A DNA stretch of 64,000 nucleotides from Mytilus trossulus (GCF_036588685.1 NC_086386.1:31425883-31489882), one strand, 5' to 3'; shown: positions 46,070 to 58,084, counted from the stretch's first letter. Notes: generated by a model not told the origin, from the sequence alone. Numbers and translations: made by a program.

Positions 46070-47960
46070 ACATAAACCTCAACTAGGTAACACAATTTAC
46101 ATTTTCTTCTTCTTTAAGTTTCAATTTCATATGTGTGCAGCTGATAGTGCCAATCAGACTCGCAAATGAAGGAAATGTATAGTTTAAAGTTATTACACAA
46201 ATTGTAAGGTTATCTACATAATACTTTTTCATGATAAGCTTTATACATCCGTATCTTTCTATTAAATTGCTTATAAATTCTAATAATCGTACCGATTAGT
46301 TTAAATATCAAAAACATGTAAAATATAAAACTGTATACTATTAAATTGAGCGTTATCAAAATATAATCTTTTAGTTTAAACATATTTATTTATATTCATA
46401 GTGGATTGGGAAACAAGTTTTTAACTTACATAAACACCTTTCCACTTTGTGGGTGCGAGTGCTGCATTGTAGCGGCATTAGCCTGCTCTTTTTCGAAATA
46501 TTTAAGGGTTGTTTTTTTACGTGCAAGAGATATCGATACGGCTATCTTTTAACACGAGTCAGTCATTTTCGTCCTCTTCCGACAGACTATTATCATTTCC
46601 TCAAGACCATACTCGCAAATAGTGTCAAAGGAGAGCCGAAAATTCAGTCCATGAAATGTTCATCCCGAAACGGGAATCGAACCCGGAACCTTTGTGTTAG
46701 TAGTCCGATGCACTAACCACGACACCACGACTAAAAAATATAACCTATTAACACTGCTATACGAAATACTTTTTGATGTACATGTAAAATACGGTATGCC
46801 GAACTATACCCTAGCTACTTCATTGTCTTATAAGACGGACTAGAACTAAGCAGTATCTTGCTGTTGTTTCAGTAGCTTTCCCATTGATGATTATTTGGTA
46901 TATTTTTCGTTTTTGTTAGATTAATTTGCAGGTTTGTTTACATTTTTTAGTAAATTTTGTTGTAGGTTATGACACAGTTTTGGTTGGAGGGTGTAAAATA
47001 TTGTCACATTAACTAATTACAATGTATGTTTGTGTTGCCCACCCAATTTTGTTAATATATAAACAGTTGTTCTATTAGTTGGAAGTTTGGCTAGCTATAA
47101 ACCAGGTTTAACCGACTATTTTCTACGGAAAATGCTGTACCAGGTAAGGAATATATCAGTCCTATGTTATTCACTTGTGTCGTTGATTGAGAACGTGTGA
47201 TTTTGTCAACTTTTATGGACTGCTTCTTTTTCAATTAGCCTTGGATTTCGGTATTTATGTGGGTTTTTTTTATATCTTTTTACTACTGACTTACTCTTAT
47301 TTTTACCGTTGACTGACATAATATAGACCTATGCAAAATATGAAGGCACATTGAATACACTTCCATGGGACAAGGCACTGTTGCAGTATTTTTTTTGTAC
47401 AAAATGTAATTACCTATTAACTAAAATTGCATGAGACGAGAAACTCAGACTATAAATGAATGAAACATTGCTAGAATTTGCAGACATTTTGTTGATTTTC
47501 ACTGAAATTAATTTCTTGTTTATTACGTAATGTATTTTTTAAGCGTCGGAAGCTGAATGAGACAACCACTGAAAATTCCTTCGGAATGTGATGGTCCTCT
47601 GTTCGACATTACACGGGACAAATCCCCATGTTGAATTCTGGAATGTGTTACTGCACTGTTTGAAGCTAAATATGTATTGCTACAATGGCTTCCTCCTTTT
47701 GGTGATGAATGCTAATCTATAATAGCCAGATGAACTTCCAGGATGTGATACCACATTGGTTACGGAAATGTGTTTTAATCCTCTATATAGAGAAACTGTA
47801 TTCCTGCCAGTAATGTGTGACAAGCTTCCAGAATTTAAAACTGCAATAGTTCCGATGTTGGTCGAAAATGTTTAAAATTATCAAAACTACGTTGCTTGTT
47901 TTGTTATGTGACAGAATTTCTAAATACTGTTACTGACTTGTGAAACATCTGTCAAGCATG
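46070..47960 (+). repeat. Segmental duplication, copy B (with SINE insertion)
   Basis: Matches copy A at catatgtgtgcagctgatag (46129), aaaaacatgtaaaatataaa (46310), attaaattgagcgttatcaa (46339), the worn KIP-CD tail (about 47565) and further 3' sequence. About 370 bp containing the SINE at 46447-46733 and one other repeat (about 47075-47300) are absent from copy A. Confidence 0.7.
46447..46733 (-). mobile_element. tRNA-derived SINE
   Basis: The minus strand begins tagtcgtggtgtcgtggtta and contains gggttcgattcccg at 46671-46684, a perfect B-box, with an A-box-like gtggttagtgcatcgg before it. The acceptor stem does not pair and no CCA-ready end exists, so this is a SINE head rather than a working tRNA. 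A tail of about 215 bp follows. Short open frames across it are not genes. Confidence 0.75.
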
Positions 47961-48004
47961 TATAAATGACAAAATATCAATCAGTACATATTCAAAAGAA
48001 GTAT

Positions 48005-48640
48005 TGTAAATAAAGCAACAGAAGTATACCACTGTTCAAAACTCATAATTCCATGGACAAAAAACAAAATCGGGGTAACAATCTAAAACTGAGGGAAACG
48101 CATTAAATATAAGATGAGAACAACGACACAACATTAAAATGTAACACACACAGAAACGGACTAAGCAATAAACAAAATCCTATGAGAATAACATGTATAA
48201 CATCAAAACCAAATAGATGAATTTGGGATAGATAAGTACCGTGACACGTCTTATAGTAATGTGAATTCACACTCAAATACAAGAAAAAACAAACGACGCA
48301 ACGGAAACACAACGTTAAAATGTAACACACACAGAAACGAACTATTATATAACAATGGCCATATTCCTGACTTGTTACAGGACATTCTTAAAGAAAAAAT
48401 GGTGTCTTGAACCTGGTTTTGTGGCATACCAAACCTCCCTTTTTGATAGTCATATGAAATATAACATTAAAATGACAACACAACATTACAGGACTACAAT
48501 ATAAATAAATAGAAGAACACAATTGACAAAGAAACACACGAATAAAAGGTAACAAATGTTTAAAATTTTAATACGCCAGAAGTGCATTTTGTCCAGACTT
48601 ACTAGTGACGCTATGTTACAAAAGTTTGACAGCCGATACA
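48005..48640 (+). repeat. Composite dispersed repeat, copy 3
   Basis: Left module: gcaacagaagtataccactg, ccatggacaaaaaacaaaat, gaatttgggatagataagta, gaacctggttttgtggcata. Right module from 48570: atacgccagaagtgcatttt, gtccagac, tagtgacgct, then truncated. A reverse fragment of the right module follows at about 48770-48965. Confidence 0.85.
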
Positions 48641-48984
48641 AGTACATTTACATTTACAAATACTTTATGTACAGTCTAGAAAAGCGTGATATTTTGGAAA
48701 ATTGTTGCATTATTTTGTGAGGGTTACAGGTATTTCTTATATTCTCTCTTTAAATATATGAAAAACTTAAGCTTTCATAACTCATGAATAAATTACTGTA
48801 TCTGTATTTTGAAAAAAAAAAGGAAATGTTTGTTCTCAATGCTCCTCAACTTCATACTTCATTTTGCTTTTTTATCTTTTTTTTTATTTGCGCGTCATTG
48901 ATGAGTCTTCAGTAGACAAAAAGTGCGTGTGACGAAAATACAACACTTCAATCCTGGTATATAAATAAAATTAACTGTTCTAAT

Positions 48985-49165
48985 TTTCCTGCACCAAATG
49001 CGCATTTCGACAATACATGTCTCTTCAGTGATGCTCGTGGCCAAACTATTTGAAATCCAAAGCTTATATAAAAGATGAAGAGCTATAATCCAAAAGGTCC
49101 AAAAAGTATAGCCAAATCCGTGAAAGAAGAGTTTTTCTACATGCTAAAGGAAAGTTGTTTCAGAC
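48985..49165 (+). repeat. Second related repeat family fragment
   Basis: caccaaatgcgcatttcgac, cttcagtgatgctcgtggcc, caaactatttgaaatccaaa, agatgaagagct and gtatagccaaatcc parallel the right module in layout but differ in sequence, and resemble the 50.7-kb tandem units. Confidence 0.6.
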
Positions 49166-50430
49166 AAAAAATAATATGAAAGATTGTTCACCGATAAGTT
49201 TGTGGTAGGAAATGTCAATCATAGGATGAATCCAATTATCTTTATCTTTCTGATAATCGGATACATATACTCTCTCTCTAATGTCATATAATACAATATA
49301 AAGTCATTATATCATACATAACAATTGTCATTTTTGTCAATTTTAACGAATGCCCCATAAGTCCTAGAATACTTTTAATTTTTACTAACAAAATCGTGCA
49401 AATGTGAACGTATCATTGACCTTTCTTGTCATAAGTACTCCCTTCAAGTCGTCAAGCAAATATTAAAAGCATTATTTTATACCATATTTCAAGAACCAAA
49501 TGAAATAACAGATGAATAAGAGACACATGCTTTATCGACAGGTTCTTTATTTGAAAAAAAAGTCTAAATCTGTCCACGTGGATCATTGACAATTATAATT
49601 TTGAAAAAAACCAGACATGTTTTCTGAAACAAGTTAGCAGTCTTTGTGATGTGTCAATTTTTTAGCTCTCGGAAAAAACCCATAAACAGATCAAATTTGT
49701 ACTTCAAAATGGTTTTTAAGTTGCACGCAAAAGTATATGACTGCATCAATAAAATGTCGTATGAGCACAAGGATTTTGATTACTAGTCTGAAACTTACCA
49801 ACATTATGGGTAAAAAACATTATCAAAGATACCCTTTAGTATGATATTCATCGTATGCGATTCAGAACTCCAAAAAATTACAACCATATCTTTATATCCA
49901 CAACAAAACTAAAATGATACATCAACAGCTGTTTTTAAAGTCACTTCATGAAATTAACATACATTGATATTTGTACCTAAACATTTATCAAAATGAAATT
50001 AAATCAAATTTGATTTTTTTTTAAATTTTTTAACTAAACGAATTAAATGCAATTGCAATATATCAAAATTTTGTGTGGGTACGATTACTTAATCAAATAT
50101 TTCAAGATTGAATATACTGTTCTAACGTTATTATTAGTTTTATGTTTTAAGTGCAACATTAAAGATGAAAAAGTGGTTATTGAACGTTGCTTATGATGTA
50201 ACCAATGAACGAAAAAGTATCAATATTGAGATTCATCAATAATATTTTAAGTGAGTGCTAAGAATTAATAAGCGTTTTTGATAATACATGTAATAAAAAA
50301 AGGAAATCTTCATTTCTATTCCGAATAATCTTTATCTGCATATATAACTTATATAAGGTCAGTTTCATGTCCAAATTTAGCGTGACAGTAGTGAAAAGTG
50401 TTTCAAAAAGTATAGACTATGAATACATCT
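49166..50430. other. Non-coding, nothing recognised
   Basis: AT-rich with no gene or clear repeat. Confidence 0.4.
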
Positions 50431-50640
50431 TGCAATTTCAATCCGGCGGTTTTTTTTTCAAGATGGCAGCCATAAAAAATCAAAATCAGCAAATGTCACT
50501 TAAATACATGTTAAAATTTGGGATGAGAGTAGTCCTGGATCATTGATACAATAATACCTATGGACAAAGTTTAAATTTCATAATGGCGGCTTTTTCCAAG
50601 ATGGCCGCCATATGATATCAAAATCAACAAAAGATTCCAA
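50430..50640 (+). repeat. Two CAAGATGGC(C/A)GCCAT units
   Basis: caagatggcagccataaaaa (50460) and caagatggccgccatatgat (50597), each followed by atcaaaatcarcaaa and preceded by ggcgg, repeat with a spacing of about 137 bp. Confidence 0.6.
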
Positions 50641-50683
50641 CAATGTGCGCCTTCATCTGGGTTATATGACGTTATCAATTACA

Positions 50684-51295
50684 AAATGGAAAACAACACG
50701 TTTTATAATTTATTGCGTTCGAAGCACTTTTCTGGATTTACCTTCATCAGGAACGCTCAAAGCCAAACATTTGAAATCCGAAGATGTAAAAGTACCGAAA
50801 ATCGTTGAAGAGCTATATGTCAAAAATACCAAAAATAAATAGCCAAATTAGTCTAAAGCCAACTTTGCCTGAGGGAGTTGAAACCTTAGTTTCATAATAA
50901 TTTCAAAATGTATAAACAGACAATTTTAGTAAAGTATGTTTAATCATGCCAGTGCCGAAGCACTGACTATCCACCAGCAGAGGTATCGACCCAGTGAAGT
51001 AAAAAATGGAAAACAACACGTTTTATAATTAATTGCGTCCGAAGCGCTTTTCTGGATTTACCTTCATCAGGAACGCTCAAAGCCAAACATTTGAAATCCG
51101 AAGATGTAAATGTACCGAAAATCGTTGAAGAGCTATATGTCAAAAATACCAAAAATAAATAGCCAAATTAGTCTAAAGCCAACTTTGCCTGAGGGAGTTG
51201 AAACCTTAGTTTCATAATAATTTCAAAATTTATAAACAGACAATTTTAGTAAAGTATGTTAAATCATGTCAGTATCGAAGCACTGACTACTACAA
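50684..51295 (+). repeat. Two-unit tandem repeat, period 320 bp
   Basis: aaatggaaaacaacacgttt begins at 50684 and again at 51004. Between are ggatttaccttcatcaggaa, cgctcaaagccaaacatttg, ccaaattagtctaaagccaa and gtcagt/gccagt-gccgaagcactgac. Identity is near perfect. The open frames at 50612-50842 lie within the repeat. Confidence 0.9.
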
Positions 51296-51324
51296 TTAAG
51301 CATATGATCTTATAATACCATACA

Positions 51325-52050
51325 TGCAGCGTTTTGCATTTGCGCCAATCTGCATTTCGTTTGGGCCGATTTTTTGTTTCATTTGCGCCGATTATTTTTT
51401 TTCCTTTGCTTTACAGGTAAATTACGGGTGGATATCATTTTACATTTTTTATCATAGACCTCTTCCGTTATCCATTTGTACAAATGTTATGAATTGTCAA
51501 TCACTAGGGATAGCCATTTTCCAATGTCACTTAATTTGTCTTTACTCTTTGCTCAGCCAACAGACAGGATTTTTCTCGGCTAGTTCTGAGCCAAAGGAAA
51601 ACGACAACAATCTGTTCTAGATTTTGGAAAAGCATCCAAAATTACGTTATGCATTGCTTGTTGAAAGGAAAGTTTTTTTCACGGCTTGGATCTCAAATTA
51701 TTTTCCACATAACTTCATAACACTATTCTTGAGCTGGTAAGTGTTCGTAAATTAGAGGTAGGAAGTTTCCATGTTTGAAATCCGTGTAAAATATATAACT
51801 GATTAAAGTACTTCGGACCGCACCTAAAAGTTCCATCTATTAATATTACAGACATATAATTGAAAAGACATTCAAAACATTTGGACTGACTGACCTTCTG
51901 ATATGTATGACCAGTATTAACTCCCCGATGTTAAACTGTAAATGCAATTAGGAGCAAATATAAAATCGGCGCAAATGAAAAAATGAAATTGGGACAAATG
52001 AAAGAATGGAAATTTTAAAAATTGGCGTAAATGACATACGCCCCATACTT
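51325..52050. mobile_element. TIR element with repeated CATTTGCGCCGATT motif
   Basis: The left end carries catttgcgccaat (51339) and catttgcgccgatt (51388). The right end carries aatcggcgcaaatg (51964) and attggcgtaaatgacatacg (52021), the inverted forms. About 530 bp of unrelated non-coding sequence lies between. Probably a non-autonomous DNA transposon; a target duplication could not be read. Confidence 0.65.
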
Positions 52051-53125
52051 TGACACATAAGGGGGACAAAAGATTTACATTACATGCGATAGGTCCCCTC
52101 TGTCATCTGGTTGTAATTACATTAGTACTATACGTCAGCCACTTATAGACTATCAGCGGGCATCGTGTTTTGTGTTTATACATTGAAAACAGTCAGATCG
52201 TCATGATGATATCCTAATGAGGGCAGATACATCATAGAAACTTCACAAACAGCCACAGATTGACATTGATATTTTTGATTTTCGGAAGTTGTTTTGACAA
52301 TGGTGGTGGTATATTGATTTTCTCACATGTAAAAACAGCTTCTGTATAACTGATTCCTACCATTGGTATACCATTTTTCAAAACTGTTTCCTGGACATAA
52401 TGTTACTCGTGTAACTAGAAATCAAACTATAATGATTTTCTAAACAATTAAGCAATGCACGTTTTGACGTCTTTTAATTTCGATGTCAATTACTATAAAA
52501 TGACAAAAAAAATCCTGAAAACAGATTAAAAAATTGAGCAGACTGTTATTTTAAATATAAACAGGTATGTTTAAAAAATGGTTTGCTATCTGCAGGGATC
52601 ATTTTTATAACAAACACGTACCAAGATACACAAACTTTACTAAAATATACATAATATTTAATTTTCAATAAATTCCATATTATGAGTGATAGAAATGTAA
52701 CTTTTAATTTTGAAAAATCAAAGTTATCTTTCCTCCAACACGCAGATATGTTGAATCAAGATTTTTTAAATACATAGACAAAGTATAACTTTATCTGTTT
52801 AATAGGTTTATTAAGTTGTTGAGTCAAGGGGTGAAACATAACAACATATTTTTTTTCTTGCAGGATGATGTCTTTTTAAGATAAATGATTTCATTGGTTC
52901 AATTTTTGTTTTGATAGAAAAAGACATCTAAGTATAAATTTGCAGTTTGACATTTTCAATATCAGCTTATGTAAGTCGATCTTGTGAAATTTTCGTCTTG
53001 AATATAAGAAATACATATTTGCATGATCATGTTGATTTTACATGAACATACAAGCAAGCAAAATATCAATTACTATATGAAAAAGGTACATGTGATATTA
53101 TTGTCAAGAATAGTTATCAAAGGTA
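52051..53125. other. Non-coding, nothing recognised
   Basis: AT-rich with no gene-like frame. Confidence 0.4.
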
Positions 53126-54110
53126 CCAGGATTATAATTTAGTACGTCAGACGCGCGTTTCGTCTACACAAGAAGACAGTTATGCAGCAGAAAACAAATG
53201 ACGTAGGTATCAACAAAAATAATTGTAGGTTGGTTCTTATACAGTAAAGTAATGTCTATATATATAGGAATATGAAATCATATTAATAGGGAATGGTTAC
53301 AGTATAAAGATGTAAGAAAATATGTTCTTTTATAATCTTATGTAGAGAAATGCATTTCACATGTCTTCTATGCAATGATTCATTACTGATGTTTCGAATT
53401 TCTTTTTTGTTTTTTATGTGATGTATTATATTCTGTGTCAAGTTCAAATGAGATATACGGATAACATATCATGATGATTACTGACGAATGCTTTTCATAT
53501 TCCAGAATTACAAGTTTAAAGTTTTTACATTAAAGGACTTAAAATATACATTGAGGTAATTGATATATGTATAACCTTTGTGGACACACGCACTTCTAAT
53601 GAACTATTCCAAGTTGACTTTATACGACTTATTTGTCTGTTTGAAGAAAAAAAACATTTCTATTTCTTCCTCTCATATTATGACGTTTGTGTTTAATATT
53701 AACTTTGATTTTCACTATCATTTGATTTTAAAAAAAATATAAAGTATTTCTAAATTATCAAAAAGTAATTACATTATGCCTCAATTCGTTTGCAGCTCAT
53801 TCAATTCTCGCACTTTTTATCTTGGTTTGTGTGTTTTACATTGTTTTAATAGATTTATGAGATTTGGACATCGGTTATCTGCTGTTGTCTTTATTTTTTG
53901 TTATTGTTACTCATTTGTTTTTCTGATTCAGGAATAGATTACCTTGGCTGTATTTGACAGTTTTTTGGGGAATTTTGGTTGTCACTGATCTTTAATGTCG
54001 TACTTTTTGACCATTTAAACTTTAAAACTTTTTTGGATTCGAGCGTCACTGATGAGTCTTTTGTAGACAAAACGGGCGTCTGGCTTAAAAAACAAAATTT
54101 AAGCATGATA
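53126..54110. repeat. Fragments of the ACGCGCGTTTCGTCTAC repeat
   Basis: A forward 5' stub at 53129-53170 (ggattataatttagtacgtc, agacgcgcgtttcgtctaca) and a reverse partial copy at about 53935-54095 (ggaatagattaccttggctg, cgagcgtcactgatgagtct, gtagacaaaacgggcgtctg). Confidence 0.7.
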
Positions 54111-54329
54111 TCTATAATGAGTTTATTTACCTTACAGTCCTAGTTTTGATATTTTTCTACATTTGTTGATATCAATAAATTTTCTATAAGGTTCAACTGC
54201 TTATGTAATGAAAGTTAATCCTTTATTAATCGGGAGCACCTTTGACTGCATACACGTTGTTTAATCATAAGCTTTCTTTGTTGTGTTTTGTGTTAACTAC
54301 TGTTTGTCTGTTGGTCTTTTTCTCTTTCA

Positions 54330-54940
54330 GCCATGGCTTTGTTTTTTTAGTTTTGACTTATGAGTTTGAATGTCCCTCTCGTACATTTGTTCCTCTCGTT
54401 TTTAAAACGGAAGCACACAGTTAATGACTTGACATACATATTTTTATTTTGTATGCAGGACAAATCTTGGATGAGTTAAGTCTAATGACGTCTTGAAAGG
54501 CTATGTTATGTATTTGCTTTGACGCCTCCTATGACGTCAAAACGCTGAAGCTATTTTTTGTTGAACTTCGAGAAAGAATGGCTGATAGTATTTTGCACCA
54601 ACAAGCATACTAAAGGTAAGCATTAATATCTGATCTAAAAAAACTACACGTCAGTGAGATTTCATGGAAAAACTTGTCCCATAGTTGCAAAAAAAAATGT
54701 CTCTCGAAGTCCAAACAATTGGCCTCGGGGTTATGACGTCGTATGAAGGTGTTAAAGCAAACAAATTAAATAGGTTTTCAATACGTGAGTATTAGACTAG
54801 GACGAGATATGTTATTCATACAAGTTAAATTAAGTACTTTTATGAGTTGCTGTACTTTTACCTATAAGTGAATACTTTTTTTATACATTGTAACCCTGCT
54901 GGAGAGTTGTATCATTGGCACTCATACCACATTTTCTTAT
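54330..54940 (+). repeat. Small dispersed-repeat fragments
   Basis: tgacttatgagtttgaatgt (54355) matches the 37.66-kb repeat inverted. tggagagttgtatcattggc near 54899 is the 3' end of the major family. Between them are three GACGTC sites, one of them a full TGACGTCA at 54532. Confidence 0.5.
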
Positions 54941-55196
54941 TTATGTTGTAAAATTTTAAAAAAAATTGGAAAACATATTTTCTTGCCTCCAAATAGGTAC
55001 TAAATTTATTACACAGTTTTATAGAATTATCAATAATTCTTATTGCATAATGCAAAGAAAAGAGCTGTTTACAATTATGTTTACTACATACTAACTTGTA
55101 AATAAGATGACATCCTTTCAAAAGAGTAGTCAGCATCTCTGTTGACATATATGTCTCGGCAATGCAATACAACCTCGAATACAGCATGCAATTAAT

Positions 55197-55745
55197 ATTC
55201 TAATGCAATTTGGATGTAACAATTTTTTTCAGTGGCTAAAAGTTGCCGTCAAATCCACAGTTGACCAGGCGTTACTAAGGAGAAACCCACCATTTTGAAT
55301 TGATGAATCAACAAATGTTCGATTACTACTATATAATCGAAAATAAAACAACACCTACCTCGAATTCGCCGTTTTAATGTAATTTTATTCGAATTTGAAG
55401 CGTACAACTAACGTCATAACCTCCAGTTTGTAAGTTTTCATTTGTTTGACGTCACGTTTAGCCATGACGTCTTTGTGCCAAAATCATTCATGAAGTTTCG
55501 CGGAATTTTTTTTTATTTGACAATTTTAGACATTCTTTCAAGTTTTATCTGATTTTTTCTTTTTGTAATGCATTAGAATCGGAATAACAGTACTGACGTT
55601 GAAGAGTTGCCACCGTCAATTTTGATTTGACGGTCACAAATCTCCGTTTTACTGTCTCCGCTACGCGTCGCCAGCAAAACTGCATTTGCGACCGTCAAAT
55701 CTACAATTGACGGTGGCAACTCTTCAACTACAGTACTGTTATTCC
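55197..55745 (+). mobile_element. Hairpin-ended repeat element, copy 2
   Basis: Same element as 26632-27179, same orientation: agttgccgtcaaatccacag, ttgaccaggcgttactaagg, cctacctcgaattcgccgtt, and a 165-bp palindrome at 55581-55745. Both copies are followed by cttaatt. Confidence 0.9.
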
Positions 55746-56499
55746 TTAATTGTTTTCCCAATAGACGTTTTAAATGAAAATAGCAATTTATATTGTATCT
55801 TAAATTTGAAATCAAATGAATATTTATATCGTATCAAGCATACCCACATTACTATGAAACTTATGTGAGGATCATCAGCATCCACAAGGGGTATACACGA
55901 CGTGGCTTAATGGTAATATTACTTTGTTTACTGTAATTTGTATCAATGATTAAATTTAACTCCAAAGTGACAGAAACTTTGAAATATAACTGTAGTGTAT
56001 AACCAGGCATAATTAAGACCAGAGAGGATGAACACTTGAGACGTCTACTTATCAGATAAATGCATTCAATGAATTGTTATGTTGATCTCTTCAAAGTTTA
56101 TATTCATTTTGCCTTTAGAAATAACAATCCATTTAATTAAACTTATCCTAACAGCAGTAGTTTTAATTTATAAGATAACGCTTGGAGGCAGTATCAGAGA
56201 GAAAGCAGCAACCGATAAAGAAAATATACTATATTTGAAATTACATTCAGACAATTCGAGATCAGAAAGAACCAGTTCATTGCGGAGTTTTTTTCTCTCG
56301 GAAATATGCATGTGTGAAACAAGCTTCAAAGTCCTGTATTGTAGATTGTATTGTTGATCATGGGAATACTTCATCTAATAGCAAATATATGTGAAATTGA
56401 AATGCGACAGGAAAATTTTAACATACAACTACGATACATTTCAATTTAATTTTAATTTTACGATACGGTTAGATTTAGCTAACAGTTATTTCGAGTTTA
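55746..56499. other. Region upstream of the GPCR fragment
   Basis: Open frames here are short. One hydrophobic frame at about 56095-56190 is not convincing as a GPCR helix pair. The exons for TM1-TM4 were not found. Confidence 0.35.
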
Positions 56500-57054
56500 T
56501 TGAAACTCGTAGCAGAAAGAAGCCAGAAAATGAGTGCGGATGGTAAATCCTGTGGTACTAACGACATTGTGTTTACAGTAAGAAGACATGAAACGCAGTA
56601 CATGATAACTAGTATAATCATGTACGTGTGCATCGCCATTATGGTGATCTGCACTACTTATATATGCTGTAAACTAACAATCTGTAGGGATATAATTCAG
56701 TCAAATATCCAAAGGAAGTTACATGAAAGAAATCGCCGTTCCGCAATCATTGTGGTTTTAATTTGCCTTATTTTCATTCTTTCGGAGGCAATTCACGTAG
56801 TCGCCACTATCATTTTCTCAGATGCGAACAGTTCTGACGTTCCGGCTTTTGCTCAGAACGCGGCACAGTTTGTTTTAATCAGCTGGGAAATAGGCTTTGC
56901 GCTGAACTTTGTTGTGTATCTCATTCTCAGCAAGAAGTTAAGGAACACAATAATTTCCTGTTTTAAACGAATTTGCTTGTGCAAGAAAACTGGTAAAACC
57001 AGGAATTCGTCAACATTCTCGATTCAACTAGAAAAAATTAATAAGTTTGGATAA
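56500..57054 (+). CDS. Class A (rhodopsin-like) GPCR, C-terminal half
   Basis: A 184-codon open frame to a TAA at 57052-57054. A cysteine at residue 18 fits the ECL2 disulfide cysteine. TM5 is at about 35-59 (YMITSIIMYVCIAIMVICTT), a basic ICL3 with NRRSA at 78-82 leads into TM6 (81-106), and TM7 is at about 123-143 with NFVVY at 136-140 in place of NPxxY. Helix 8 (SKKLRNTIISCF) and a cysteine-rich cluster (CFKRICLCKK), possibly palmitoylated, follow. The canonical CWxP of TM6 is absent. The frame opens without a good start, and the first in-frame ATG, at 56530, would begin in the extracellular loop, so the coding exon probably starts at an acceptor such as cgtag or gcag near 56510-56520. The layout suggests a peptide-type receptor of the kind multiplied in molluscs; the ligand is unknown. 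Confidence 0.72.
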   Translation: MKLVAERSQKMSADGKSCGTNDIVFTVRRHETQYMITSIIMYVCIAIMVICTTYICCKLTICRDIIQSNIQRKLHERNRRSAIIVVLICLIFILSEAIHVVATIIFSDANSSDVPAFAQNAAQFVLISWEIGFALNFVVYLILSKKLRNTIISCFKRICLCKKTGKTRNSSTFSIQLEKINKFG

Positions 57055-57362
57055 TGATGTCTGAACTTAAAAAATGTATCTTTATTCGACAATTCTAGAA
57101 AGAAAGAATAAGATAATGTAAATGATCGAAAGTGACATGCATAGAAGAATGACCGTCTTCTATTTCTGACTTCAGATACAAGATGGCCTATTGAAGATGA
57201 CATAGAGAAAACTTCAAGATACGTTATTTCAAAAACAATGCTGTATTGTGTAACAATTTTTCATACTTTTAAAAAATGAGAATGTAAGTGTTAATGTTGT
57301 TCTTTTTATTTAATTTCGTTACATTGCTGTATCATTAAAATGATAATTTACCGTTTCTATAT

Positions 57363-57630
57363 TTGAGTGTGAATTCACATTACTATAAGACGTGTCACGG
57401 TACTTTTCTATCCCAAATTCATGTATTTGGTTTTGATGTTATATTTGTTATTCTCATCGGATTTTGTCTAATTCTTAGTCCGTTTCTGTGTGTGTTACAT
57501 TTTAATGTTGTGTCTTTGTTCTCCTTTATATTTAATGCGTTTCCCTCAGGTTTAGTTTGTAACCCCAAATTGTTTTTTGTCCATAGATTTACGAGTTTTT
57601 AACAGCGGTATACTACTGTTGCATATATCT
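57363..57630 (-). repeat. Composite dispersed repeat, left module, reverse orientation
   Basis: gtgaattcacattactataa, gacgtgtcacggtacttttc, gttttgatgttatatttgtt and ttgtccatagatttacgagt are the complement of the left module at 28.2 and 48.0 kb. The frame at 57363-57602 is repeat-derived. Confidence 0.85.
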
Positions 57631-58084
57631 ATACTTGTAGTATAGTTTATTTACATCTTTCAGTCGATTAGATTCAAAAAACAAAACAAAGTGACATTCG
57701 TTTACTAAACTGATGTTTAAATACCATGAATTGGTTATGAAGAGAGAAGTCATGGCTTCAAACAAAAAAACTGGGGAAATCGCATAACTCCAAAAGGAGA
57801 GAAACGGGGTGAGTCAGGCGTTAAAGCGTCTACTACTGTATATGTTTCACTTAGAATGCATATTTCAAAACAGCCAACAATGACCATCGGAAATAGGAGA
57901 ATTATAATGATACCATTACTTTGTACTATTATTTACTGTTGACATATCTAGATCTGTACTGGGTGTTAAAAGCTCATTACTAACGTTTTAATAAACGTTC
58001 TTGATAGTACGATTTGATTTTAATCCAGATTTAATGGATGATATTATAAAGTTCCATCAATGACAGTTAATCTTATTCCTAATT

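Noticed and set aside
46660..46732. Possible tRNA gene on the minus strand
   Set aside because: A/B boxes are present but the acceptor and anticodon arms do not pair; it is better explained as a SINE head.
51324..51620. 98-residue plus-strand frame
   Set aside because: Begins in the inverted end of a transposon-like element and shows no domain.
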